Assembly: GCF_007954365.1 (NCBI RefSeq)
Contig: NZ_VOLO01000006.1
Coordinates: forward strand, 1 to 64,000
Source of the DNA: Frigoribacterium sp. ACAM 257
GTDB lineage: Bacteria > Actinomycetota > Actinomycetes > Actinomycetales > Microbacteriaceae
Direction of reading: 5' to 3'
Length of the DNA stretch: 64,000 nucleotides
Part shown: positions 1 to 8,074 of the stretch, in pieces
Layout: each line of letters begins with the position of its first letter
Numbering within the stretch: position 1 is the stretch's first letter
Made by a program: the position numbers and the translations under genes
Notes under the pieces: generated by a model
Databases searched by the model: none
What the model saw: only the letters and a program-made list of their open reading frames with translations
Told to the model about the DNA's origin: nothing

Positions 1-128
1 TCCTCGAGGGCACCACCGTCCACATCAGCCCCGACGCCGCCGCCCTGCTGAACCAGACCTTCAACACCGACGCCGTCCAGGACGAGATGCTCGTCGGCGT
101 CGCGAAGATCACCGTCGCCACCGAGTAG
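1..128 (+). CDS. C-terminal fragment of an unidentified protein
   Basis: An open frame enters from the left edge (first full codon at 3) and stops at TAG 126-128. The last 41 residues read like a beta-rich C-terminal domain ending in a short hydrophobic strand (VGVAKITVATE). Nothing allows a family assignment. A secreted beta-sandwich or HtaA-like domain is conceivable but not shown. Codon use is that of the core genes. The upstream part lies outside the window. Confidence 0.6.
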   Translation, partial: LEGTTVHISPDAAALLNQTFNTDAVQDEMLVGVAKITVATE

Positions 129-352
129 TACCCGTACTGCTCACCGAGGAGGGCTCATCGAGCAGCCCTCCTCGGCTGGCGTCCCCCGTCGGCACCCGCC
201 GACGTTCCCGGTGAAGCCCCGTCCCGCGACCTGCGGGACGGGGCTTCCCGCGTCCCCCGACCCGCACCTCCTCGGCCCGCACCTCCTCGGCCCGCACCTC
301 AGCCGACCGCTACCACGACCGCGACCGCGACCCGCAGCATCCAGGAACACCC

Positions 353-430
353 GACCCGCACCTCCTGAACCATGCACGACTCAGGACTCGCACTCCCCCC
401 GCTGCGCAACTCAGGCCACATCTTCCTGAA
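353..430 (+). repeat. 78-bp extragenic repeat, copy 1
   Basis: This block is repeated almost exactly at 529-606, with only a few substitutions. It begins GACCCGCACCTCCTGAAC, contains ACTCAGGACTCGCACTCCCC and ends CATCTTCCTGAA. A related hairpin element lies at 23448-23520, so this is one member of a dispersed family whose boundaries carry TCCTGAA/TTCAGGA. Confidence 0.85.
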
Positions 431-528
431 CGAGGAGAGACACCATCCCGGGTCGACTCCGGTCGCAGGTCTGTTCCCGGCCCGGGCAGACAAGGCCCTG
501 CGGCTGCTCTCGGCATTCAGGAGATCAC

Positions 529-606
529 GACCCGCACCTCCTGAACCCTGCACGACTCAGGACTCGCACTCCCCCCACCGCGCAACTCAGGCCACATCTT
601 CCTGAA
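529..606 (+). repeat. 78-bp extragenic repeat, copy 2
   Basis: Second copy of the block at 353-430, separated by 98 bp. Differences are limited to a few positions (for example CCATGC versus CCCTGC after CTGAA). Both copies have the same orientation. Confidence 0.85.
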
Positions 607-636
607 TGAGGAGGGGCACGGTCGACGAGGGCGGGA

Positions 637-682
637 CGACGAAGAAGGTCCTCCCCGAGACCGGGGAGGACCTTCTTCGTCG
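637..682 (-). terminator. strong hairpin terminator of the osmoprotectant operon
   Basis: A perfect 21-bp stem (637-657 with 662-682) closes a 4-nt loop. It lies 33 bp past the stop of the binding-protein gene, the last gene of the minus-strand operon. No long U tract is evident, as is usual in high-GC actinobacteria. Confidence 0.85.
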
Positions 683-714
683 GTTCGCGAGCGAGACCTC
701 CGGTACGGCGAGAC

Positions 715-1635
715 CTACAGCAGGTCGTACTCCGTGAGGAACGCGGTGGCGACGGTCGCCGAGTCCTGCTTGTCGACCTGCACCATGGCGAGGTACTCCG
801 TGAGGTTCTCGGTGGTGAGCGCCTCCGAGACGGCGTTGAGCGCCTCCTCGACGGTGTCGCTCGACTTGTCCTCGCGGATGATCGGCACGATGTTCTCCGA
901 GAGGAACAGGTTCTTCGTGTCCTCGAGGGTGACGAGGTCGTTCGTCGTGATGGCCGAGTCGGTCGAGAAGAGGTTCGCGACCTCGACGTCGCCGTTCTCG
1001 AGCGCGGCGAGCGTCAGCGGCCCGCCGGCGTCGAGGGGCACGAACTCCTTGAAGGTGAGGCCGTAGACCGACTCGAGGCCGACGACGCCCTGCTGGCGCT
1101 CCGCGAACTCGGGGCCGCCGGCGAGGCGGAGCTCGCCCGCGACGGGCTCGAGGTCCTCGATGGTCTCGAGGCCGTACTGGTCGGCCGTCGCGCGGGTGAC
1201 GGTGAGGGTGTCCTTGTCCTCGGCGTCCGACTGGGGCAGCGAGACGATGCCCTCGGGCAGCACGTCCTGCAGTGCGTCGTAGACGTCGTCGGGCGAGGTG
1301 ACGCCCTCGTCCACGCCGTCGGTCGCCAGCGCGGCGAGCAGGGCGCCGTTGTACTCGGGCAGCAGGTCGATCGAGCCGTCCTCGAGCGCCTTGAGGTAGA
1401 CCTCGCGGGCGCCGATGTTGAAGGTGCGGCTGACCTCGACGTCCTTGGCCTCGAGTGCCTGGGCGTAGATCTCGCCGAGCAGCTCGCTCTCGGGGAAGTT
1501 CGCCGAGCCGATGGCGATCGTGTCGCTGTCGGACGACGCGCCGCCGCCGGTGCTGGCGGTGGGGTCGGAGCAGGCGGACAGCGCGAGGACGCCGACGCCG
1601 ATGACGCCGATGGCGCCGAGGAGGGTCTTCTTCAT
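715..1635 (-). CDS. osmoprotectant ABC transporter substrate-binding lipoprotein
   Basis: A 306-residue extracellular binding protein of the OpuAC family (glycine betaine, choline or related quaternary amines), anchored as a lipoprotein. The N-terminus is a lipoprotein signal with lipobox LSAC and lipidated Cys22. The rest matches the usual length and pattern of OpuAC/ProX-type domains, such as the FPESELLGEIYAQALE segment near the start of the mature protein. I chose ATG 1635 because it directly precedes the signal peptide; an in-frame start further upstream would add a non-signal-like tail. It is the last gene of a four-gene operon, 126 bp after the second permease gene. Which compatible solute it binds cannot be read from the sequence. 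Confidence 0.9.
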   Translation of the reverse strand: MKKTLLGAIGVIGVGVLALSACSDPTASTGGGASSDSDTIAIGSANFPESELLGEIYAQALEAKDVEVSRTFNIGAREVYLKALEDGSIDLLPEYNGALLAALATDGVDEGVTSPDDVYDALQDVLPEGIVSLPQSDAEDKDTLTVTRATADQYGLETIEDLEPVAGELRLAGGPEFAERQQGVVGLESVYGLTFKEFVPLDAGGPLTLAALENGDVEVANLFSTDSAITTNDLVTLEDTKNLFLSENIVPIIREDKSSDTVEEALNAVSEALTTENLTEYLAMVQVDKQDSATVATAFLTEYDLL

Positions 1636-1761
1636 GGGGTGTGAGCCTTTGCTCTCGTGCACCTGACGACGATTCGTTCGGGTGCGGGGGTGTGGGTGAA
1701 GGGGATGACCGGGAGGTGCCGGTCGAGTCGAGGAGGCGCGGGCCAGGAGGCGCGCATCGGG

Positions 1762-2562
1762 TCAGGAGGACGCGCCGTCGCGCCCCGAGGAGACGGGCTC
1801 GGGCGTCGAGGTCGTGGACGCGACCCCGTCGGCAGGGGCCAGCGCCGGCGCGGGTGCGGCAGCGGCAGGAGCGGCACGCCGCAGACGCCGCGGGATGCGC
1901 CCGGTGAGCCCGGGCGACACGACCAGCCGCTGCGTCCCCGCGGCGAGCAGGTCGAGCACGATCGCCAGTGCGGCGACGACGACGGCGCCCGCCACGACGC
2001 GGCCGTAGTCGTTGAGCGACAGCCCGTCGATCAGCAGCCGGCCGAGCCCGCCGATGCCGACGTACGCGGCGACGGTCGAGGTGGCGACGACCTGCAGCAG
2101 GGCGTTGCGGAGGCCCGACGAGATCAGCGGCAGCGCGATCGGCACCTCGACCTTGAACAGCACCTGCAGCGGCCGCATCCCCATGCCCCTGGCGGCGTCG
2201 ATCGCTGCCGGGTCGACCGCGCGGATGCCCGCGTACGTCGTGGTGAGGATCGGCGGGATCGCGAGCACGACGAGCGCGATGAGCACGGGGCCGAAGCCGA
2301 GGCCCATGATCACGACGAGCAGGATGATGAGCCCCAGCGTCGGCAGCGACCGGCCGGCGTTCGCGGCGTTGATCGCGATGAACGAGCCCTTGCCGGTGTG
2401 GCCGATGTAGAGGCCGAGCGGCAGGGCGATCACGGCGGCGACGACGAGCGCCTGCACCGTGTACCAGAGGTGGGTCCCGATCAGCGCGGGGATGGAGGCG
2501 CGCACGCCCCCGCCCTGCCAGTTGGCCGGGTCGAGCAGGTAGCCGAGCAGTCCGTCGCTCAT
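1762..2562 (-). CDS. osmoprotectant ABC transporter permease
   Basis: A 266-residue integral membrane subunit of the OpuC/ProW type. It has about six hydrophobic segments and an EAA-type loop (AARGMGMRPLQVLFKVE) that should contact the ATPase. The last 40 residues form a Pro/Ala/Ser-rich cytoplasmic tail not needed by the family and probably disordered. Its start overlaps the stop of the other permease gene by 4 bp (ATGA, 2559-2562), so the two are likely translationally coupled and form a heterodimeric channel. Confidence 0.92.
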   Translation of the reverse strand: MSDGLLGYLLDPANWQGGGVRASIPALIGTHLWYTVQALVVAAVIALPLGLYIGHTGKGSFIAINAANAGRSLPTLGLIILLVVIMGLGFGPVLIALVVLAIPPILTTTYAGIRAVDPAAIDAARGMGMRPLQVLFKVEVPIALPLISSGLRNALLQVVATSTVAAYVGIGGLGRLLIDGLSLNDYGRVVAGAVVVAALAIVLDLLAAGTQRLVVSPGLTGRIPRRLRRAAPAAAAPAPALAPADGVASTTSTPEPVSSGRDGASS

Positions 2563-3212
2563 GCGGCGATCCTCCCTGCCGCGCGCGTCCAGGGCGTCAC
2601 GCGACGCTGGATCAGCACGATGATGCCGTCGCAGACGGCCGCGAGCAGCACCGAGAGCACGATGCCGACGACGATCGGCGGCGCGTAGTCGAGCTGCTGG
2701 CCGCGCGTGAAGAGGGCGCCGAGGCCGCCGACGCCGATCAGGGCGCCGACGCTGACGAGGCTGACGTTGGCGACGGTCGCGACGCGGAGCCCCGCGAGCA
2801 TGACCGGCAGCGCGATCGGCAGCTCGACCGAGACCAGGCGCCGGAGGCGGCGGTAGCCCATCGCGGACGCGGCCTCGGTCACGAGCGGGTCGACCGACTT
2901 GAGCCCGTCGGCGACGACCCGCACGAGCAGCGCGATCGTGTAGACGCTGAGGGCGATGATGATGTTCAGCGGCGACAGGATCTGGATGCCGACGATCGTC
3001 GGCACGAGCACGATCAGCGCGATCGACGGCACCGCGTAGAGGATCCCGCTGAGGTTGAGCAGCGGGTGGTAGAGGAACCCGAACCGGACCGCGAGGTAGC
3101 CGATCGGCAGGGAGACGACGATGCCGATCAGCACCGGCACCAGCGCGAGGAACACGTGCTGCGACAGCGCGGCCTGGATCACCGCGACGTTGTTCTGCAG
3201 GTACTGGATCAC
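2559..3212 (-). CDS. osmoprotectant ABC transporter permease
   Basis: A 217-residue permease paralogous to its neighbour, with the typical short length of OpuCB/OpuCD proteins. The EAA-like loop (EAASAMGYRRLRRLVSVE) lies near the middle and is followed by ELPIALPVML. It overlaps the ATPase gene by 4 bp at its start and the next permease by 4 bp at its end, giving a tightly coupled ATPase-permease-permease order. Confidence 0.92.
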   Translation of the reverse strand: MIQYLQNNVAVIQAALSQHVFLALVPVLIGIVVSLPIGYLAVRFGFLYHPLLNLSGILYAVPSIALIVLVPTIVGIQILSPLNIIIALSVYTIALLVRVVADGLKSVDPLVTEAASAMGYRRLRRLVSVELPIALPVMLAGLRVATVANVSLVSVGALIGVGGLGALFTRGQQLDYAPPIVVGIVLSVLLAAVCDGIIVLIQRRVTPWTRAAGRIAA

Positions 3213-4267
3213 GCCGGGTCGACCTCCCGTCGACGGCGGGATTCCAGCTGCTGCATGAGGCTGGTGTGGCGGATCACGCCGTCCGCGACCCCGTTCTCGT
3301 CGACGCGGACGACGACGCCGACCGGCGACGTGATGGCGAGGTCGGTGACGAGGCGCAGCGAGTCCGTGCTCGTGAACGCGCCTCCGGTGGGCGTCGGGGA
3401 GGCGGTCGACCCGAGACCCGCACCCGTCCAGCCGAGCGGGCGGCCGGCCTGGTCGAGCACCAGCTGCTCAGGGCCGGACGTCACCTCGGACAGGGGCGCG
3501 ACGTCGAGGCTCGCGGCCGAGTCGAACGAGAGGCTGCGGAAGCCGCGGTCGCGGCCGACGAAGCCCGCGACGAAGTCGTCGGCCGGGTTCGCGAGCAGCT
3601 CGCGGGGGGTGGCGAACTGGGCGAGGCGGCCGCCCTCCTGGAACACGGCGACGTTGTCGCCGAGCTTGATCGCCTCGTCGATGTCGTGGGTGACCATCGC
3701 GATGGTCTTGCCGAGGTCGCGCTGCAGGCGCAGGAACTCGGCCTGCAGGCCCTCGCGGACGATCGGGTCGACGGCGCTGAACGGCTCGTCCATGATCATT
3801 ACCGGCGGGTCGGCGGCGAGGGCACGGGCGACGCCCACGCGCTGCTGCTGGCCCCCCGAGAGCTGCACCGGGTAGCGGTCGGCCATCGCCGAGGTGAGCC
3901 CGACCCGCTCCATCAGCTCGACCGCGGTGGCGCGGGCCGCCTTCTTGCTCGTGCCGACGAGCGCGGGCACCGTCATGATGTTCTCGACGATGGTGCGGTG
4001 CGGGAACAGGCCGGCGGCCTGGATGACGTAGCCGATGCCGCGGCGCAACAGAGCCTCGTCCTGGCCGGCGACGTCGACGCCGTCGATGAGCACGCGGCCG
4101 GTCGACGGGGTGACCATGCGGTTGATCATGCGCAGCGAGGTGGTCTTGCCGCACCCGGAAGGGCCGACCAGGACGGTGAGCTCGCCGGTCGGCAGCTCCA
4201 TGTCGAGCTGCTCGACGGCCACCGTGCCGTCGGGATAGACCTTGCTGACGCCCTCGAACGTGATCAT
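3209..4267 (-). CDS. osmoprotectant ABC transporter ATPase
   Basis: A 352-residue nucleotide-binding subunit of the ProV/OpuCA type. Walker A GPSGCGKTT is at residues 35-43, the signature LSGGQQQR near 135 and Walker B VMIMDEP near 155. The last 60 residues resemble a CBS-like regulatory module (LRLVTDLAITSPVGVVVRVD), which in this family senses ionic strength or cyclic dinucleotides. The start ATG 4267 has a good ribosome site (AAGGAGAA). The open frame continues far upstream, but without homology, so a longer protein is rejected. It is first in the operon. Confidence 0.93.
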   Translation of the reverse strand: MITFEGVSKVYPDGTVAVEQLDMELPTGELTVLVGPSGCGKTTSLRMINRMVTPSTGRVLIDGVDVAGQDEALLRRGIGYVIQAAGLFPHRTIVENIMTVPALVGTSKKAARATAVELMERVGLTSAMADRYPVQLSGGQQQRVGVARALAADPPVMIMDEPFSAVDPIVREGLQAEFLRLQRDLGKTIAMVTHDIDEAIKLGDNVAVFQEGGRLAQFATPRELLANPADDFVAGFVGRDRGFRSLSFDSAASLDVAPLSEVTSGPEQLVLDQAGRPLGWTGAGLGSTASPTPTGGAFTSTDSLRLVTDLAITSPVGVVVRVDENGVADGVIRHTSLMQQLESRRRREVDPA

Positions 4268-4588
4268 CTGTTCTCCTTGCCTGTCGGAACCGTGGTGGCC
4301 GGGTGTTCGACATGACCGGTAGAACAGCCATACGTCACTCATTGTCGCCGATTCCTGGTCGGTGCGCGGTGATCGAGGCCTGATCGTGACCTTGGGGTCT
4401 TGCGTTCCGTGCGGCGCGGGGGAATTTGCCCGCGAGATCCGACGGCACCGGCACCGAGTGGTCAGAAAGAGTTCCTCGCGAGCCCATGGAGGACGTGTTG
4501 TGACCACTCGCGGCGCTCGAGCACGCCAGCGGTCCAGCCAGCCGACAGGTGTCGGGCACGGGCCGTGCGCCCGGCGTAGCCTCTGGCC
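4268..4588. other. divergent promoter region, no gene
   Basis: This 321-bp spacer separates the minus-strand transporter operon from the plus-strand dehydrogenase. It is lower in GC than the flanking genes. No open frame here has coding character. Apart from the hexamer at 4577-4582 I could not assign promoter elements with confidence. Confidence 0.5.
4577..4582 (+). promoter_or_regulatory. -10 hexamer TAGCCT for a leaderless start at 4589
   Basis: TAGCCT is followed by 6 nt and then ATG. No Shine-Dalgarno sequence is present, so transcription probably begins at or next to the start codon. Confidence 0.6.
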
Positions 4589-5632
4589 ATGAAGGCACTC
4601 CAGTACACGAAGATCGGTCAGCACCCCGAGGTCGTCGAGATCGAGAAGCCGTCGCCCGGCCCCGGCCAGGTGCTGTTGAAGATCACCGCCGCCGGCGTCT
4701 GCCACAGCGACGAGTTCGTCATGGGCCTCAGCGACGAGGAGTACACGGCGGGCGGCTATCCCCTCCCCCTCACGCTCGGCCACGAGGGCGCCGGCGTCGT
4801 CGCCGAGCTCGGCGAGGGCGTCGAGCACCTGCAGGTCGGCGACGCGGTCGCCGTCTACGGTCCGTGGGGCTGCGGCCGCTGCCGCCCCTGCTCGCAGGGC
4901 AAGGAGAACTACTGCGTCAACGCGGCCGCCGAGGGCATCAAGCCTCCCGGCCTCGGCGCGCCCGGCTCGATGGCCGAGTACATGGTCGTCGACGACCCGC
5001 GCCACCTGGTGCCGCTCGGCGACCTCGACCCCGTCGAGAACGTGTCGCTGACCGACGCCGGGCTCACGCCGTACCACGCGATCAAGACGTCGCTGCCGAA
5101 GCTCGGCGCCGGCACCTTCGCGGTCGTCATCGGCGCCGGCGGCCTCGGCCACGTCGGCATCCAGATCCTCAAGGCGCTCTCGGGTGCGCAGATCATCGCC
5201 CTCGACGTCAGCGACGACAAGCTCGAGCTGGCCACCCACGTCGGCGCCGATCACGTGCTGATCAGCGACGAGACGGCCGCCGACGGCATCCGCGAGCTCA
5301 CGGGCGGGCTGGGCGCGAACGCGGTCTTCGACTTCGTGGGGGCGCCTCCCACGGTGGCCCTGGCCACGTCGGTCGCCGCCTCGGAGGCGGACGTCACCAT
5401 CGTCGGGATCGGCGGCGGCACCGCACAGGTCGGCTTCGGCTCGATCGCCTACGACGCCGCCGTCCGGGTGCCGTACTGGGGCAGCCGCTCCGAGCTGATC
5501 GAGGTGCTCGACCTCGCCCGGTCGGGTCGCGTCTCGGTCGAGACGCAGCGGTACTCGCTCGACGACGGCCCGGCCGCGTACGAGGCCCTCGCGGCGGGCA
5601 CGGTCCGCGGCCGCGCGGTCATCGTCCCGTAG
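4589..5632 (+). CDS. zinc-dependent alcohol dehydrogenase, NAD(P)-linked
   Basis: A 347-residue medium-chain dehydrogenase. Catalytic-zinc residues are visible as Cys38 (GVCHSD) and the GHEGAGVV motif near residue 67. The structural zinc loop CGRCRPCSQGKENYC supplies four cysteines near residues 93-107. The Rossmann signature is GAGGLGHVG near residue 177. It should oxidise alcohols or reduce aldehydes in the cytoplasm; the substrate cannot be told. The gene stands alone with no operon partner. The start is set by a leaderless-type promoter (TAGCCT, 6 nt upstream). Confidence 0.92.
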   Translation: MKALQYTKIGQHPEVVEIEKPSPGPGQVLLKITAAGVCHSDEFVMGLSDEEYTAGGYPLPLTLGHEGAGVVAELGEGVEHLQVGDAVAVYGPWGCGRCRPCSQGKENYCVNAAAEGIKPPGLGAPGSMAEYMVVDDPRHLVPLGDLDPVENVSLTDAGLTPYHAIKTSLPKLGAGTFAVVIGAGGLGHVGIQILKALSGAQIIALDVSDDKLELATHVGADHVLISDETAADGIRELTGGLGANAVFDFVGAPPTVALATSVAASEADVTIVGIGGGTAQVGFGSIAYDAAVRVPYWGSRSELIEVLDLARSGRVSVETQRYSLDDGPAAYEALAAGTVRGRAVIVP

Positions 5633-5834
5633 CGCGTCCGCCACGCTCGGTCGTTCGGAGGAGCGGACGAGGGGTGCCCGGCGCGTGCGGCTCATCCCTC
5701 CGGACCGAACCGGACGCCGTGCGGACGGGACCGGGCCGGATCGCTCGACCCGCGCCTCCTCGTGCTCGTAGCGTCCGGAGGGTCGGCACCGCGACGCACC
5801 GTCGCACCCCGCCGACCCGACCGAGGAGCACCTC

Positions 5835-6632
5835 ATGGACCAGGACAGCAGCACCTCCGAGACCCGCGGCACCACGAGCACCGGCCACATCAGCCCGACC
5901 GCCCGCACCGCCCCCGGCACCGGCCGGGGAGCCTCGTTCCGCCGCGCCGGCGTCGTCGCCGTCGTCGCCTGCGCCGTCACCGGCTCCGCGCTGGGACTCG
6001 GCGCGGCCGGCGCCTTCGCCGCCGACGGCGCGGCCCCGGCCACGTCGTCGGCACAGGCCGCGGCCGACGCCGCAGCCGCCCAGGCCGCGAGCACGCCGGA
6101 GGGCGCCGAGGCCCCGGCGCCGAAGATCACCTACAGCGACGCCGACCTCGCGGCCTTCGCCGCCTCGCCCTACGCAGACGACGCCCTGAACCTCGCCGTC
6201 GTCTGGGGCACGCCCGACGTCGCCACGGCGAAGGGCAAGGCCGGGGCGGCGATCTCGGCCGGCACCCCGTTGCCGTTCGGCCCCGACGAGGCTCCCGGCG
6301 CCTCCTACACTGACGACCAGCGGCTCGTGGCGTTCGTTCTCGGACGCGGCGGCTGGGAGCAGGCGCTCGGCCTCACCGTGGCCTGGGGCGAGCCCAGCGT
6401 GTACTCCGTGAAGAGCACCATCGGGGCGACGCTGCTGGCCCACCAGGAGGTGCCGGCCGCGCCCGCGACGTTCACCGAGGACCAGCAGGTGGCCGCGTTC
6501 ACCGCGAGCGGCTACACCGAGGCGAACGCGACCGAGCTCGCCGCGATCTGGCAGAGCGGCTCCGTGCGCGAGGCCGAGGCCCGGGCCGGGGCGGCGCTGC
6601 TCGCCGGCGACAGCCTGCCGGTCGTCCCCTGA
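5835..6632 (+). CDS. secreted protein with three tandem repeats, unknown function
   Basis: A 265-residue protein with a long N-terminal region and a signal sequence around residues 37-62 (hydrophobic run ending AGAFA). After an Ala-rich linker come three imperfect repeats of about 53 residues, each built as (T/Y)(S/T)(D/E)-D/E-x-x-AAF, then a W (VVWG, VAWG, IWQS), then a helix ending in LPxxP. The repeats look like small all-helical modules. No family is recognised. A good ribosome site (GAGGAG) precedes ATG 5835. It is followed after only 8 bp by the amidoligase-like gene, so both probably share a transcript, which makes a functional link plausible but unproven. Confidence 0.8.
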   Translation: MDQDSSTSETRGTTSTGHISPTARTAPGTGRGASFRRAGVVAVVACAVTGSALGLGAAGAFAADGAAPATSSAQAAADAAAAQAASTPEGAEAPAPKITYSDADLAAFAASPYADDALNLAVVWGTPDVATAKGKAGAAISAGTPLPFGPDEAPGASYTDDQRLVAFVLGRGGWEQALGLTVAWGEPSVYSVKSTIGATLLAHQEVPAAPATFTEDQQVAAFTASGYTEANATELAAIWQSGSVREAEARAGAALLAGDSLPVVP

Positions 6633-6640
6633 GCCACGCC

Positions 6641-7900
6641 GTGACGACGCTGCGGCGCCGGATCGGCGTCGAGATCGAGCTGCTCGCCCCGCCCGGCGTC
6701 GATCGCGGCGTGCTCGCCCGCCGGGTCGCCCACGCCTCGGGCGGGGCGGCCCGTCGGGTCTTCCACACCGACTCCGAGCCGTCGCTCGTGCCCGGGATGG
6801 GTCATTTCTGGCACCTGACACCGGCGTGGGAGGTGTCCGACGCGCACGGCGCGCCCGTCGCCTCCTTCGTGGACGACATCACGATCGCCGACGACCTGCG
6901 ACGTGGACACGAGGAGGAGCGGGTCGGCCGGGCCGCGCCCGTCACCTCGGCGTCGCCGTCTCCCGACCTGTGGCGCGTCCTCTCGGACGACCCGCGCCTC
7001 CTGCGCCTCGTGGCCGACCACAGCGACCCGGACGCCCCCTTCCACCAGGCGCTCAACGGGATCGCTCGGCTCTTCGCCACGGACGTCGACGTGGTGGGCG
7101 GCGTCCGGCGTCTCCGCGACCGCTCAGGGGCGAGCATCGCGATGGCCGCCCCGCTCGCCCCGGGCCGCGAGCGCCCGTGCGAGATCGTGACGGCTCCCCT
7201 GATCGTCGACCACGAGGCTGCGCTGGAGGCGCTGCTCCGGCCCGCGAGGGAGCTCGGCTTCACCGTCCCCCTCGAGGCTGCCGTGCACCTGCACGTCGAC
7301 GGGGAGCCGTTCCGGTCGGCGCACGCTTTCGCGAACCTCGTCCGACTCGTCGGGAACTGGCGCGGGGCGCTGCACGAACTGCTCGGGACGAACCCGGCCT
7401 GCACGCGGCTGGCCCCGATGCCGCCCCCGCTTCTCGCCCTCGTCGAGGAGGAGGGGGCCGAGTGGGCCGCGTGGGCCGCGGCGCGGCACGCCGACGCGAC
7501 GAGCGGAGGAGGTGCCGCCTCCGCCCAGCGCTGGCACCGCCTCCAGCAGGCCGCGGCCGGCACCGGGCTCACCGAGCCCGGCCTCATCAGGCCCGGCCTC
7601 ACGAAGCCCCGCCTCACGAAGCCCGACCTCACGAAGCCGCTCCTCACGAAGCCGCTCCTCACGAAGTACATGGACGTGAACCTCACGGCCCTGCTCACCG
7701 ACAGCCCGGCGCGCGACACGGTCGAGGTGCGGATCCTGCCCGGCTCGCTCTCCGCCTCCGACATCACCGGTCGTGCCCGGCTCGTCGAGGCCCTGCTCGA
7801 CCGGTGCCTCGAGGAGGCGCCCCTCCCGCGCCCGACGACCGCCGCCTCCGTGACTCCCGACCGAGCCGTCGCCGAGCTCCGACGGCTCGCGGGCGTCTGA
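6641..7900 (+). CDS. amidoligase-family protein with internal LTKP repeats
   Basis: A 419-residue protein starting at GTG 6641. The opening segment RRIGVEIELL is the hallmark of the amidoligase family (related to glutamine synthetase/gamma-glutamylcysteine ligase folds), whose members are predicted to form amide bonds on peptides or cell-surface polymers. Further matches are the AVHLHVDGEPF strand and the late VEVRILPGS motif. Between about residues 309 and 345 lies an insertion of pentapeptide repeats (LTKPx), encoded by a 15-bp tandem repeat at 7575-7668. It follows the secreted repeat protein by 8 bp, suggesting an operon. Family assignment rests on motif recall; the substrate is unknown. 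Confidence 0.75.
   Translation: MTTLRRRIGVEIELLAPPGVDRGVLARRVAHASGGAARRVFHTDSEPSLVPGMGHFWHLTPAWEVSDAHGAPVASFVDDITIADDLRRGHEEERVGRAAPVTSASPSPDLWRVLSDDPRLLRLVADHSDPDAPFHQALNGIARLFATDVDVVGGVRRLRDRSGASIAMAAPLAPGRERPCEIVTAPLIVDHEAALEALLRPARELGFTVPLEAAVHLHVDGEPFRSAHAFANLVRLVGNWRGALHELLGTNPACTRLAPMPPPLLALVEEEGAEWAAWAAARHADATSGGGAASAQRWHRLQQAAAGTGLTEPGLIRPGLTKPRLTKPDLTKPLLTKPLLTKYMDVNLTALLTDSPARDTVEVRILPGSLSASDITGRARLVEALLDRCLEEAPLPRPTTAASVTPDRAVAELRRLAGV
7575..7668 (+). repeat. 15-bp tandem repeat inside the amidoligase-like gene
   Basis: About six to seven copies of a unit close to CTCACGAAGCCCGGC are arrayed head to tail. Because 15 is a multiple of three, changes in copy number keep the reading frame and only add or remove LTKPx pentapeptides. 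Confidence 0.85.
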
Positions 7901-8074
7901 GCTGTGTGCCGGGGCCACTCAGGCGCGCCCGGCCCGGCCACGTGAAGCCGGGTCACGTGAGGTGAGGCACGGTCATGTGACTTCTCGTGCGGTCAGGGCG
8001 CTGGTCGACCCTCACGACGCGACACATGAGATCCACTCGACCGATGCGCGGACGAGCGACGCGTCGCGTGCGCG

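Larger units (their letters stand above)
129..714. other. gene-free spacer rich in repeats
   Basis: I see no convincing gene here. Short open frames exist on both strands but lack start signals and codon structure. The spacer holds a GC-rich stretch, two copies of a 78-bp repeat (353-430 and 529-606), repeated CTCCTCGGCCCGCAC-type units near 265-300, and the terminator at 637-682. Confidence 0.6.

Noticed and set aside
4268-4588. Riboswitch upstream of the osmoprotectant operon
   Set aside because: No conserved structure or terminator was recognisable; ordinary promoter DNA explains the region.
4268-6130. Upstream continuation of the minus-strand ABC ATPase frame for a further 1.8 kb
   Set aside because: The open frame is a high-GC shadow of the dehydrogenase and secreted-protein genes on the other strand. 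It has no homology, and a proper ribosome site and start exist at 4267.
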